Below, in pieces: positions 1 through 7,389 of a DNA stretch of 41,282 nt. A program made the position numbers and the translations under genes. The notes under the pieces are model-generated. The model saw nothing but the letters and a program-made list of their open reading frames with translations, was not told where the DNA came from and made no database searches. Origin of the DNA: JAUUZQ01 sp964538375. GTDB lineage: Bacteria; Bacteroidota; Bacteroidia; Bacteroidales; GCA-2748055. The stretch lies in assembly GCA_964538375.1 (NCBI GenBank), contig CAZIFQ010000030.1:1-41282 (forward strand), given 5' to 3'. How positions within the stretch are numbered: position 1 is the stretch's first letter; each line of letters begins with the position of its first letter.

Positions 1-24
1 AATGATACATTTGATTCAAACAAC

Positions 25-53
25 GGCACCAAAAAATAGTTTTTCGAGGTGCC
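25..53 (-). terminator. Possible hairpin after the DUF4252 gene
   Basis: GGCACC (25-30) and GGTGCC (48-53) form an inverted repeat directly after the stop codon of the minus-strand gene, with an A/T-rich interior that can extend the pairing. There is no clean T-tract after it on the minus strand, so it may stabilise the 3' end rather than terminate transcription. Confidence 0.35.
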
Positions 54-54
54 C

Positions 55-576
55 TTAATTAAATTTGAGGTCTTCTAATCCTTCGATATTATCCAATCCG
101 CTAAATTCTTCGGCCAGACCTTCAATATCATTCAGGTTAAAATCACCGGCAATATATACCAACACACCTTCTGTGGGTTCTGATACAACAAGCAGGAATT
201 CACGAATCTGTGGTCCTTCTGTCTTCATCCATATACGGACATCTTCGTCACCTTCCCTTACTGATAGTACCTCTACATAGTCGTCGGTATTTAATCCATC
301 TGTCACTTCATCATAAAAATTATTATTAGCCAGGATCTCTTGATTCTCAATGGCAAGAACCTTGACTGCTGTGAGCTTGTCGAAGGGAACCCCAGCATCA
401 GCAATTTCTTTTACTTCCATATCTGAAATAACCTGGAAAAGTTCAGGACCAATATTCACGGTTGTGACGTCTTCCATTCCGCTGTACTTCTTAATTATTT
501 TCTCAATAGAAGAGGGCTGAGCCATAACCACCGCTGAAAATAATACTGCTGTTAAAATTAATGTTACTTTTTTCAT
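55..576 (-). CDS. DUF4252 family exported protein
   Basis: A 173-aa protein beginning with a clear signal peptide (MKK, a hydrophobic stretch, then a cleavage-like VMA-QP near residue 19-20). The rest matches my memory of the DUF4252 family, small exported Bacteroidota proteins often encoded next to ECF sigma factors or anti-sigma proteins. Typical family traits are the opening IEKIIKKYSGMEDVTTVNIG and the late ILVV-like segment (FLLVVSEPTEGVLVYIAGDF) with a short acidic C-terminus. The molecular function is unknown. It ends 54 bp from the window edge, so any operon partner downstream cannot be seen; a divergent tRNA gene lies upstream. The ATG is supported by the signal peptide. Confidence 0.75.
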   Translation of the reverse strand: MKKVTLILTAVLFSAVVMAQPSSIEKIIKKYSGMEDVTTVNIGPELFQVISDMEVKEIADAGVPFDKLTAVKVLAIENQEILANNNFYDEVTDGLNTDDYVEVLSVREGDEDVRIWMKTEGPQIREFLLVVSEPTEGVLVYIAGDFNLNDIEGLAEEFSGLDNIEGLEDLKFN

Positions 577-780
577 AATCTAGAATTTTGTTTTTATTTG
601 TTATGTGATTTATTTTCACCTTTCTATGAGGGAGACGATTGATGAAAACTTTTATTACAACTAAACAGGAATAAAATATTTCCCAGGTTAAATTTAGATT
701 AAGAAATCATATTTTATATACTGAATTACAGTTACTTACGATATTATGAGAAAAATCAAAAAATGTTTTTTAATAAACTA

Positions 781-811
781 TTTGAATATAAAAATTTAGT
801 TTTTATCTTTG
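781..811 (+). promoter_or_regulatory. Bacteroidota-type promoter for tRNA-Lys
   Basis: TTTG at 781-784, a 19-bp spacer, then TATCTTTG at 804-811. This fits the Bacteroidota primary-sigma consensus (-33 TTTG, -7 TAnnTTTG, 19-21 bp apart) exactly. The expected start of transcription is around 816-818, about 20 bp before the mature tRNA. Confidence 0.75.
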
Positions 812-815
812 TCAG

Positions 816-830
816 CGCTTTACAAAAGCG
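816..830 (+). other. Hairpin in the tRNA 5' leader
   Basis: CGCTTT (816-821), loop ACA, AAAGCG (825-830): a perfect 6-bp hairpin at the predicted 5' end of the tRNA-Lys precursor, 8 nt before the mature tRNA. It may help RNase P processing or protect the leader; the function is inferred only. Confidence 0.4.
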
Positions 831-838
831 AGAAGGAT

Positions 839-914
839 GATTCAGTAGCTCAGTTGGTAGAGCACCTCCCTTTTAAGGAGGGGGTCCTGAGTTCGAGCCT
901 CAGCTGAGTCACCA
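839..914 (+). tRNA. tRNA-Lys (anticodon TTT)
   Basis: A complete cloverleaf was read by hand. The acceptor stem is GATTCAG (839-845) with CTGAGTC (904-910), including one T-G wobble. The D arm is GCTC/GAGC, and the anticodon stem is CCTCC/GGAGG around the loop CTTTTAA, giving anticodon TTT. The T arm is CTGAG/CTCAG around TTCGAGC. The discriminator is A911 and the CCA end is encoded (912-914). It is a single-gene unit with its own promoter and terminator. Confidence 0.97.
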
Positions 915-916
915 CA

Positions 917-947
917 AAAGACCCCGAATTTATTCGGGGTTTTTTGT
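917..947 (+). terminator. Rho-independent terminator of tRNA-Lys
   Basis: CCCCGAA (922-928) and TTCGGGG (933-939) form a GC-rich stem with a 4-nt loop. The flanking A/T pairs can extend it, and a run of six T (940-945) follows. Confidence 0.9.
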
Positions 948-949
948 TT

Positions 950-1080
950 TAAGTACTTGAGTACTTGGAGTACTTCGAGTACTTCGAGTACCTTGAGTTA
1001 GGGCCCCTAGTATATTCATTATATCATTTAAATCGAAGCGCATTCCTTCTCCCGGCGGGAGAAGGCCAGGATGAGGGCGA
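950..1080. repeat. Composite repeat, copy 1: GAGTACTTG array plus REP-like hairpin
   Basis: A run of 9-bp units (GAGTACTTG, GAGTACTTC, GAGTACTTC, GAGTACCTT) at about 956-997 is followed by GGGCCCC, a TATATTC block and AAATCGAAGCGC. A near-perfect palindrome comes next (1045-1065: CCTTCTCCCG, G, CGGGAGAAGG), then CCAGGATGAGGG. The same modules in the same order occur at about 34147-34260. A short GGCAGTG-type array (AGCAGTG, GGCAATG) follows at about 1096-1109. The block lies in the convergent gap between the tRNA and the acyl-CoA dehydrogenase gene. Confidence 0.85.
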
Positions 1081-1132
1081 TATCATTGGCTAGTAAGCAG
1101 TGGGCAATGGATGCTTTGTCTAAGCGGGGTGA

Positions 1133-1166
1133 AATAAAAAAAGCCGGAATGTTACATCCCGGCTTT
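1133..1166 (-). terminator. Terminator of the acyl-CoA dehydrogenase operon
   Basis: AAGCCGG (1141-1147) pairs with CCGGCTT (1159-1165), with additional ATG/CAT pairing inside. On the minus strand the stem is followed by a run of seven T (complement of 1134-1140). It lies 23 bp past the stop codon. Confidence 0.88.
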
Positions 1167-1188
1167 CCATATGTATTAAACTAATTCT

Positions 1189-2973
1189 TTAGTAACAGTA
1201 CTTGTTCTCTTCGATCATTTTGTCGGCAATTCTTCTTCGGGATTCTTTCACGTTCAGACCTTTGGTCCATGTGAAGTATTCAATTGCTTTTTCAAGAAGT
1301 TCACCATATTCTTCAGAATCAGTAGAATAAGTTGCATCTATTGCATACTTGTGAATGCGGGCTGCAGCATCAGTAATAAATACATCACCCATATCCTTAT
1401 ACAATGCAAATTCTTCCTCGGTCTTGTAAGACTCCATTTTTTTCAAACGCAATAATACAGATTCAGCTACATACACCTGGATGATGCAGTCTGAGATATT
1501 GCTCAATACCTCTTGCTCATGCACAAGCTGACGTCCAAATTTTTCTGAGGCAGCTTTCAGCAGCATCAGTGTAACTTTTTTCAGGTTAGCGATATACTGA
1601 TCTTTCTCTTCGTAGTAGCCTGCAGCAACAACCGGAGCAGCTTTCATTCCCTTCACCTCAGCAAAAGCTTTTTCTGCCTCTTCCATCACGGGAAGTACCT
1701 TCCTGGCTCCCTTCTTCAGGATATTGTCAACAAGCAGAAGCCGGTTGATTTCGTTGGTTCCTTCAAAGATCCTGTTGACCCTCGAGTCTCGGTAACCCCT
1801 GTCGATCATCATCTCTGCTGAGAATCCCATACCACCGTGGATCTGCACGCCTTCATCAACTACAAAGTCCAATGCCTCAGAAGCAAATACTTTCATTGCA
1901 GCTGCTTCCAGTGCAAAGTGGTTAAATGCTTTCATGGTATCCCGACCCTTGTCTTCACCTTGCTCAACATAATGTTCTATGGTATCATCTAATGACTTAC
2001 TTGCACGGTATACTGAACATTCAGTTGCAAATGTCCTGATTACCTGCTCTGCCAGTTTATGTTTGATAGCGCCAAAACTTGATAGGTGACTTCCAAACTG
2101 CTTTCTTTCGTTAGAATATTGTACAGATTGATCAATCGCCATTTTCGCTGAACCAATAACGTTGGCACCCAGCTTGATCCTACCCATGTGCAGGATATTC
2201 AAAGCGATTCTGAATCCTTCTCCCCTCTTACCGAGTTGATTTTCAACAGGAACCTTTACATCATTGAAGAAGATCTGGCGGGTAGATGATCCCTTGATAC
2301 CCATTTTCTTCTCCTCTGGATTGAAAGTGATGCCTTCATATCCTCTCTCAAGGATAAATGCACTCAGAACGCGGTCATTGTCGATCTTGGCAAACACAGT
2401 CAGTACATCTGCAAAACCACCATTGGTGATCCACATTTTAGCTCCATTCAGAATCCAGTGCTTACCATCTTCAGACAGCACAGCTTTTGTAGTACCTGAA
2501 TTCGCATCTGAACCGGCTCCCGGCTCTGTCAGGCAGTATGCTCCCAGCATTTCACCTGTGGCAAGCTTAGGTACATATTTGGCTCTTTGCTCATCGTTAC
2601 CATAATACAGAATCGGGAGTGTACCAATACCGGTATGGCAGGAATATGCTACTGCAGCAGAATACCCTCTACCCATTACCTCACTGACATACATGGTAGT
2701 TAGAAAATTCTGTCCGAAACCTTCATACTCTTCAGGAACAGCAATTCCCAAAAGGCCCAGTTCACCTGCCTTTTTCATGATCTCAGGCATCAATCCTTCT
2801 TTTTGAGCATCAATGTCGTCTATTACAGGAAAAACCTCTGTATCAAGAAAATCCTGACATGTTTGTCCAATCATTTGCTGTTCTTCGTCCAGTTCTTCAG
2901 GGATAAAAACATCAGCCGGATCGGTCTCCTGTACAAGAAATTCACCTCCGGTAATTAATTTTTTGTTTTCCAT
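1189..2973 (-). CDS. Acyl-CoA dehydrogenase, long C-terminal extension type
   Basis: A 594-aa FAD-dependent acyl-CoA dehydrogenase, catalysing the first oxidation step of beta-oxidation. Residues about 30-430 carry the classic fold: YCLTEPGAGSDA for FAD/substrate binding, KMWITNGG, and QIHGGMGFSAEMMIDRGYRD. The catalytic base is the Glu of FEGTNEINR (Glu404). The remaining ~160 residues are an extra C-terminal domain like that of the VLCAD/ACAD9 group, so long or branched substrates are possible; the chain length cannot be read from sequence. It is the last gene of an operon with etfB, etfA and two FeS oxidoreductase genes, which supply its electron route to quinone. The start ATG lies 28 bp from the stop of the gene before it. 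Confidence 0.93.
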   Translation of the reverse strand: MENKKLITGGEFLVQETDPADVFIPEELDEEQQMIGQTCQDFLDTEVFPVIDDIDAQKEGLMPEIMKKAGELGLLGIAVPEEYEGFGQNFLTTMYVSEVMGRGYSAAVAYSCHTGIGTLPILYYGNDEQRAKYVPKLATGEMLGAYCLTEPGAGSDANSGTTKAVLSEDGKHWILNGAKMWITNGGFADVLTVFAKIDNDRVLSAFILERGYEGITFNPEEKKMGIKGSSTRQIFFNDVKVPVENQLGKRGEGFRIALNILHMGRIKLGANVIGSAKMAIDQSVQYSNERKQFGSHLSSFGAIKHKLAEQVIRTFATECSVYRASKSLDDTIEHYVEQGEDKGRDTMKAFNHFALEAAAMKVFASEALDFVVDEGVQIHGGMGFSAEMMIDRGYRDSRVNRIFEGTNEINRLLLVDNILKKGARKVLPVMEEAEKAFAEVKGMKAAPVVAAGYYEEKDQYIANLKKVTLMLLKAASEKFGRQLVHEQEVLSNISDCIIQVYVAESVLLRLKKMESYKTEEEFALYKDMGDVFITDAAARIHKYAIDATYSTDSEEYGELLEKAIEYFTWTKGLNVKESRRRIADKMIEENKYCY

Positions 2974-3001
2974 TTTTTATTGTTTAGTACTTTTTTTAAC
3001 G

Positions 3002-3802
3002 TTACAGGTCCAGGGCCATGGCCACCAATTCGGCAATATCATAGGCCTTCACGTCCTCTTCCCTGTTCTTGTATTTTATTCCATCAGTCATCATCACCAT
3101 GCAATAGGGACACGCAGTGCAAATAATGTTGGCACCAGTTTCCAGCGCTTGCTCTGTTCTTTCTATAAATACTTCCTTCTCCCCTTTCTCTGCTTCTTTG
3201 AACATCTGCCCCCCACCGGCTCCACAGCAAAGTGCAAAGCTCCTGTTCTTGTCCATCTCCTTCTTCGAAGCTGATAAGGCATTCAGTACCTGCCTGGGGG
3301 CTTTATATTCGCCATTTGCGCGTCCGAGGTAACAGGGATCGTGGAAAGTAATGGTAGATTCCTTGAGTGCATCTCCGGGAATCTTCAAAGATCCGTCTGC
3401 AATGCGATCACGCAGAAACTGGGTATGGTGAATCACTTCGTAATTTCCACCCAGGTCCGGGTACTCATTTTTAAATGTATTGTAGGCATGGGGATCGCAT
3501 GTGATGATTTTCTTCACCTCATATCCTTCAAATATCTCAATATTCATCATGGCCTGCATCTGGTACAGCATCTCATTTCCTGCGCGGCGTGCTACATCAC
3601 CACTGGATGATTCTTCAGTACCCAGCACAGCATAAGAAGTTCCCAGCGTATCAAGTATCTTTACAAAAGCACGTGACACATGCTTGTAACGGTCGTCAAA
3701 TGCTCCTGCACTGCCTACCCAGTAGAGATATTCTGGCTTTTCTTGCTTTGCGAAAAGATCTGCCATCAATGGCACTTCAACTTTTTTCTGTTTCGTTTCC
3801 AT
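3002..3802 (-). CDS. CCG-domain (Fe-S) oxidoreductase, catalytic half of an ETF:quinone oxidoreductase
   Basis: A 266-aa soluble protein of the cysteine-rich CCG (DUF224/HdrB-like) family. Two CCG modules can be seen: an N-terminal one with degenerate cysteines (ITCDPHAYNTFKNEY), and a C-terminal one with FHDPCYLGR, ALCCGAGGG and CTACPYCM, typical ligands for a non-cubane [4Fe-4S] cluster. A longer reading from 3874 would overlap the previous gene by 67 bp. The ATG at 3802 is preferred because it lies 5 bp past that gene's stop and has AAGAG upstream. In other lineages this domain is fused to the membrane FeS protein encoded next door, so the two probably form one complex that takes electrons from EtfAB. 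Confidence 0.85.
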   Translation of the reverse strand: METKQKKVEVPLMADLFAKQEKPEYLYWVGSAGAFDDRYKHVSRAFVKILDTLGTSYAVLGTEESSSGDVARRAGNEMLYQMQAMMNIEIFEGYEVKKIITCDPHAYNTFKNEYPDLGGNYEVIHHTQFLRDRIADGSLKIPGDALKESTITFHDPCYLGRANGEYKAPRQVLNALSASKKEMDKNRSFALCCGAGGGQMFKEAEKGEKEVFIERTEQALETGANIICTACPYCMVMMTDGIKYKNREEDVKAYDIAELVAMALDL

Positions 3803-3807
3803 ACCCA

Positions 3808-5136
3808 CTAGCTCTTTTCGTTTATCATAATGTCTTCTGCCCATAACATCCTGTCGTCTTGCGAAAACTGCCATGGTGCACCGTTATTTTCAATATTGGA
3901 AAAAATGGCATTCAGTTCTGCCGGGGCAGCTGACTCCTCCATCACCAGGTAACGCCTCATGGCAACGATCATGGCCGGCTGGTTGATATTAATTGGACAT
4001 TCCTGTGCACAAGCATTACAGAGCGTACATGCCCACAACTCTTCCTCAGAAACATAATCCCTGAGAAGTGATTTATTGTCAGAAAAATCCTTACCATTCT
4101 TCATAATCTTCGGCCCCTTCTCCTTCATCCTTGCACGAACATCCATTACTATTTTTCTTGGAGAAAGCATCTTACCTGTTATATTGGCTGGACAGACAGA
4201 GGTACAACGACCACACTCAGTACAAGCGAGAGAATCCATATAACTCTTCCAGCTTATATCTTCAATGTCGAGTACGCCAAAACGTTCAGGCACTTCCTCT
4301 TCTTCTCCTTCAGTTGCCGGAGTAAAGGCCTGTACCGGATCCATCATAATCTTCACCTCTTTGGTGATACTCTCCATGGTGCTTAGCTTTCCAAGCGGCT
4401 CAAGGCGACTCAGGAAGACATTGGGCACTGACATAAATACATGGAAGTGCTTGGAGTATGGAAGATAATTGGCAAATATGAAGATCAAACCAATATGTGT
4501 CCACCAGTTAAGCTGGTGCAACACCTCGTTGGCATGCGGACCTGCATCGATCCATGAAGCCAGTACCTTACTGATTGGATAAATCCCTTCCACAGTATGA
4601 CCTGCATGAGTAACAGACAAAATATAATAGGTATTCATACCCATAAGAGAGATCATCAATATTAAGATGATACTTAGCGCAATGTTTGCATCTATATGAG
4701 AAATGTGCTTCATTTCAATACCCGAGAAACGCTTTACATTGAGAAATATACGTCTGCCCAGGAATACCAGGATAGCAATTGCAATGATGAGGGCAAATAT
4801 ATCCCCCGAAGCCATTACGAAACTGTGAAAACCGCCAAAAAAGGAGAGCGACTTCTCAAGACCAAAAAGGCCATCAATTACCATTTCTATACTTCCGATC
4901 AGGATGACCAGGAATCCCCAGAAAACCAGGGCATGTAGTAAACCGATAACAGGTCTGCGAAAAATCTTGGTTTGTCCTATGGCCACTTCCATCATCACGC
5001 CAAAGCGTTTACCTATATGTTTAATAGGAAAATCTCCCTTTGTGATCTTAAAAAATCCAATAAACCGCCATGTGGTATAGCCAAAAGCCAGCAATGTAAC
5101 CAACAGCGCGGCCAGGAAAATGATTTGTTTATCCAT
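3808..5136 (-). CDS. Membrane FeS protein with NarI-like heme domain (ETF:menaquinone oxidoreductase-type)
   Basis: A 442-aa integral membrane protein. Residues 1-250 hold about six hydrophobic segments with several histidines (HALVFWG, FHSFV, HIGLIFIF, HFHVF) suited to b-heme ligation, as in NarI-like domains. Residues about 300-390 hold two [4Fe-4S] motifs: CTECGRCTSVCP, with Cys305, 308, 311 and 315, and CTLCNACAQECP. The single-chain relative EMO of syntrophic fatty-acid oxidisers has this arrangement followed by CCG domains; here the CCG part is the next gene, 5 bp away. Position after etfB-etfA and before an acyl-CoA dehydrogenase supports a role passing electrons from reduced ETF to menaquinone. 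That substrate assignment is inference from context. Confidence 0.85.
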   Translation of the reverse strand: MDKQIIFLAALLVTLLAFGYTTWRFIGFFKITKGDFPIKHIGKRFGVMMEVAIGQTKIFRRPVIGLLHALVFWGFLVILIGSIEMVIDGLFGLEKSLSFFGGFHSFVMASGDIFALIIAIAILVFLGRRIFLNVKRFSGIEMKHISHIDANIALSIILILMISLMGMNTYYILSVTHAGHTVEGIYPISKVLASWIDAGPHANEVLHQLNWWTHIGLIFIFANYLPYSKHFHVFMSVPNVFLSRLEPLGKLSTMESITKEVKIMMDPVQAFTPATEGEEEEVPERFGVLDIEDISWKSYMDSLACTECGRCTSVCPANITGKMLSPRKIVMDVRARMKEKGPKIMKNGKDFSDNKSLLRDYVSEEELWACTLCNACAQECPININQPAMIVAMRRYLVMEESAAPAELNAIFSNIENNGAPWQFSQDDRMLWAEDIMINEKS

Positions 5137-5157
5137 AATATTTTGAGTTGGTTGGGC

Positions 5158-6126
5158 CTACTGAGCCTTTGCAGCTTTAATTTCCGTAATCAGTTCGGGA
5201 AGCACTTTTAATGCATCACCAACGATTCCGTAATCAGCAGCTTCAAATATCGGAGCGTCTTTGTCAGTGTTCACTGCGACAATGCACTTCGATGAGCTCA
5301 CCCCTGCCAGGTGCTGTATCGCGCCTGAAATACCAAAAGCAAAGTAGAGGTTCGGAGCAATGATCTTACCTGTCTGTCCGGTATGCTCTTCGTGTGGTCT
5401 CCATCCTTCATCGGATACAGGTCTTGAACAAGCGGTAGCCGCACCAAGTACGCCGGCCAGCTCTTCAATCGGACCCCAGTTTCCACTTTCCTTCATACCA
5501 CGTCCACCAGAAACAACAACCTCGGCATCAGTAAGTAACAACTTACCATCTTGCTTCTGCACGTCCATAATGTTGGTCTTGGCAGCAGCTACATCAACAC
5601 CCGGATCATACGGCTCAATGGCTGCTGATCCACCGTGCTCCTTCACTTCGTATGAGTTCTGAGCCAGTGTTAAAATAGCTGTATCGGTCAGGACTTTTAC
5701 TTTGGCGAATGCCTTACCGCTAAATACCTTCTTTGGAATCACAAGCGGACTTGCAGTTTCAGGAAGTGCAGTAACACCTGCTGCCAAACCGGCTTTCAGT
5801 TTAACTGACAATCGTGGTGCGATTGCTTTTCCGGTGTTGTTTTGTGCCATAACAAGAATTTTCGCTCCTGTTTTCTCCATGGCTGCAGCAATAATATTTG
5901 TATACACCTGGTTATCCAGGCCTGCAGGTGCAGTTTCCACATTAAGGATGTTAGATGCACCATAGGCACCCAAAGTTGACAGTTCATCCTTGCTTACATT
6001 ACCAATTGAAAGTGCCGTAACACTTCCCCCTATCATACCGGCAATACCGGATGCATAGGATACCAGTTCATTGGAAAGTTTCTTAAATTTCCCGTCCCAG
6101 TTTTCTGTATAAACTAATACTGACAT
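5158..6126 (-). CDS. etfA: Electron transfer flavoprotein alpha subunit
   Basis: A 322-aa ETF alpha subunit; with EtfB it carries electrons from acyl-CoA dehydrogenases. The N-terminal half (1-190) has the ETF fold (MSVLVYTENWDGKFKK). The C-terminal FAD domain (200-322) shows VVSGGRGM, RPVSDEGW, HTGQTGKIIAP and LYFAFGISGAIQH. These are followed by VNTDKDAPIFEAADYGIVGD, the ETF alpha signature that binds FAD. Its 21-bp distance to the membrane FeS gene indicates co-transcription. The 74-bp gap to etfB contains a tandem array of GGAAAAA units (6178-6202) and is unusually long for this operon. Confidence 0.95.
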   Translation of the reverse strand: MSVLVYTENWDGKFKKLSNELVSYASGIAGMIGGSVTALSIGNVSKDELSTLGAYGASNILNVETAPAGLDNQVYTNIIAAAMEKTGAKILVMAQNNTGKAIAPRLSVKLKAGLAAGVTALPETASPLVIPKKVFSGKAFAKVKVLTDTAILTLAQNSYEVKEHGGSAAIEPYDPGVDVAAAKTNIMDVQKQDGKLLLTDAEVVVSGGRGMKESGNWGPIEELAGVLGAATACSRPVSDEGWRPHEEHTGQTGKIIAPNLYFAFGISGAIQHLAGVSSSKCIVAVNTDKDAPIFEAADYGIVGDALKVLPELITEIKAAKAQ

Positions 6127-6177
6127 ATTTCTTAGTTATTTGTTTACGGAAGAAGCCCGAAAGGTTCGATACTTATT

Positions 6178-6202
6178 CCTTTTTACTTTTTCCTTTTTCC
6201 TT
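6178..6202 (-). repeat. GGAAAAA heptamer array after etfB
   Basis: On the minus strand, units GGAAAAA, GGAAAAA, GTAAAAA, GGAAT follow the etfB stop codon with period 7. The same unit occurs after the stop codon at 31090. Confidence 0.7.
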
Positions 6203-6950
6203 AAAAAACCTTCGCTTCGTTTTGCAATAGATCAACCAACTCCTTCACGTTGTCGGCATCCACCATTTTACAAGGTGCCTTTGGTTCCGGCATTACAAAC
6301 TCTTCAAAAGCTGTCTGTGCAGCTGCATCAGTAGCAGGTATCACTTGCAATGGTTTCTTTCGTGCCATCATGATACCACGCATAGCAGCAATTCTTGGCT
6401 CTTTAGCGATCCCTTTTTGAACCACGGCAACAAATGGAGCAGGCACTGAAACCTCTTCTTTTCCACCATCGATATCCCTGGTTATCAAAACCTCATCACC
6501 GGATGCTGACAACCGGGAAACAGCTGATACTGAAGGAATATCCAAAAATTCGGAAAGCATACCCCCAACTGCGGAACCATTATAATCACTTGATTCTATG
6601 CCACAGAGAATGACATTAAAATCCCCGCTGTTAACTACAGAAGCAAGTTGTGCCGCAACATAAAAAGCATCACCTGCCTCGGCATCTACCCTGATAGCTT
6701 CATCAGCACCAATAGCCAATGCTTTTCTAAGGGTTGGTTCTGCTCCTGCTGGTCCAACCGTTACAACAGTTACTTTGGAAATACCATTGGAAACATCTTC
6801 TTTCAACTCCATGGCCCTGGTCAGCGCCAGCTCATCCCATGGATTAATGATCCATTGTACACCACTGTCATCAAATGAAGTGTTATCGTTCGAAAACTTC
6901 ACCCTGGTTGTAGTGTCCGGAACATTGCTAATACAAACGAGTATGTGCAT
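6201..6950 (-). CDS. etfB: Electron transfer flavoprotein beta subunit
   Basis: A 249-aa ETF beta subunit and first gene of the acyl-CoA oxidation operon. It starts MHILVCISNVPDTTTRVKF, the usual opening for this family, so the ATG at 6950 is chosen over an in-frame codon nine residues upstream. Typical features include NPWDELALTRAMEL, VTVVTVGPAGAEPTLRKALA with the AMP-binding region, GADEAIRVD, ILCGIESSDYNGSAVGGML and the late REPRI-like segment KEPRIAAMRGIMMARKKPL. A Bacteroidota-type promoter lies 56-85 bp upstream. Confidence 0.94.
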   Translation of the reverse strand: MHILVCISNVPDTTTRVKFSNDNTSFDDSGVQWIINPWDELALTRAMELKEDVSNGISKVTVVTVGPAGAEPTLRKALAIGADEAIRVDAEAGDAFYVAAQLASVVNSGDFNVILCGIESSDYNGSAVGGMLSEFLDIPSVSAVSRLSASGDEVLITRDIDGGKEEVSVPAPFVAVVQKGIAKEPRIAAMRGIMMARKKPLQVIPATDAAAQTAFEEFVMPEPKAPCKMVDADNVKELVDLLQNEAKVF

Positions 6951-7005
6951 ATCTAGATATTTAAAATTAGATGACAAATATATAAGATTCTAAAAAAAAA
7001 CGACA

Positions 7006-7035
7006 CAAATATATGGTTTTCTCAACTTATTACAA
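7006..7035 (-). promoter_or_regulatory. Candidate promoter of the etf operon
   Basis: On the minus strand, TTG (complement of 7033-7035), a 19-bp spacer, then TATATTTG (complement of 7006-7013) match the Bacteroidota -33/-7 pattern. A second TATATTTG is present closer to the ATG (complement of about 6976-6983) without a clear partner. Confidence 0.6.
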
Positions 7036-7297
7036 TGAAAGTTATCGACAGTACTATGCGGGAAAAAGGGCAGAGCCGATTGAGTAATTATTCAGCTAAG
7101 ATGAGAAGCTCCGGAAAGTCAGTCACAAACTGACTTACACAAGAATGCTTAAGTTCTAATTTCGAACATATTGCTTCTGGATTCGAGTGGCTTGTATTGG
7201 CTAATTTATAAGAAATAAAAATAGTTGACAATAAACACATAGCATGACTTCCTCGGTACCTTACTGCTGGTAGTTGAGCACAAATATAATATTGATG

Positions 7298-7333
7298 AAA
7301 AAAGAGGGTGACATTATAACATGCCACCCTCTC
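7298..7333 (-). terminator. Terminator of the SusC/SusD/LamG operon
   Basis: GAGGGTG (7304-7310) pairs with CACCCTC (7325-7331), with inner CAT/ATG pairing and flanking A/T pairs. On the minus strand the stem is followed by TTTTTT. It lies about 57 bp past the stop of the LamG reading frame, and the A-rich other side could make it work in both directions. Confidence 0.85.
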
Positions 7334-7389
7334 TTTTTAAAAAAAACACCTAAAAGTCTAAATGCAAAAAAAATCTTATTGCATAAAGT

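Larger units (their letters stand above)
6951..7389. other. Intergenic region between etfB and the LamG gene
   Basis: No convincing gene was found in this 439-bp gap. It holds the etf promoter at its left end and the terminator of the SusC/SusD operon at its right end. A minus-strand open frame at 7088-7327 has unconvincing composition (many His, Cys and Ser, no signal or motif) and is not called. Confidence 0.6.

Noticed and set aside
950..1080. Insertion sequence or mobile element with its own transposase
   Set aside because: No open frame inside and no terminal repeats; the block is only repeats and a hairpin, so at most a non-autonomous REP-like element.
3803..3874. Longer start of the CCG protein overlapping the membrane FeS gene
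   Set aside because: The ATG at 3802 lies just past the upstream stop, and the extra 24 residues are the shadow of the other gene's C-terminal coding.
7088..7327. Minus-strand open frame of 79 codons in the etfB-LamG gap
   Set aside because: No signal, motif or family resemblance, biased composition, and it runs into the region of the SusCD operon terminator; most likely chance.
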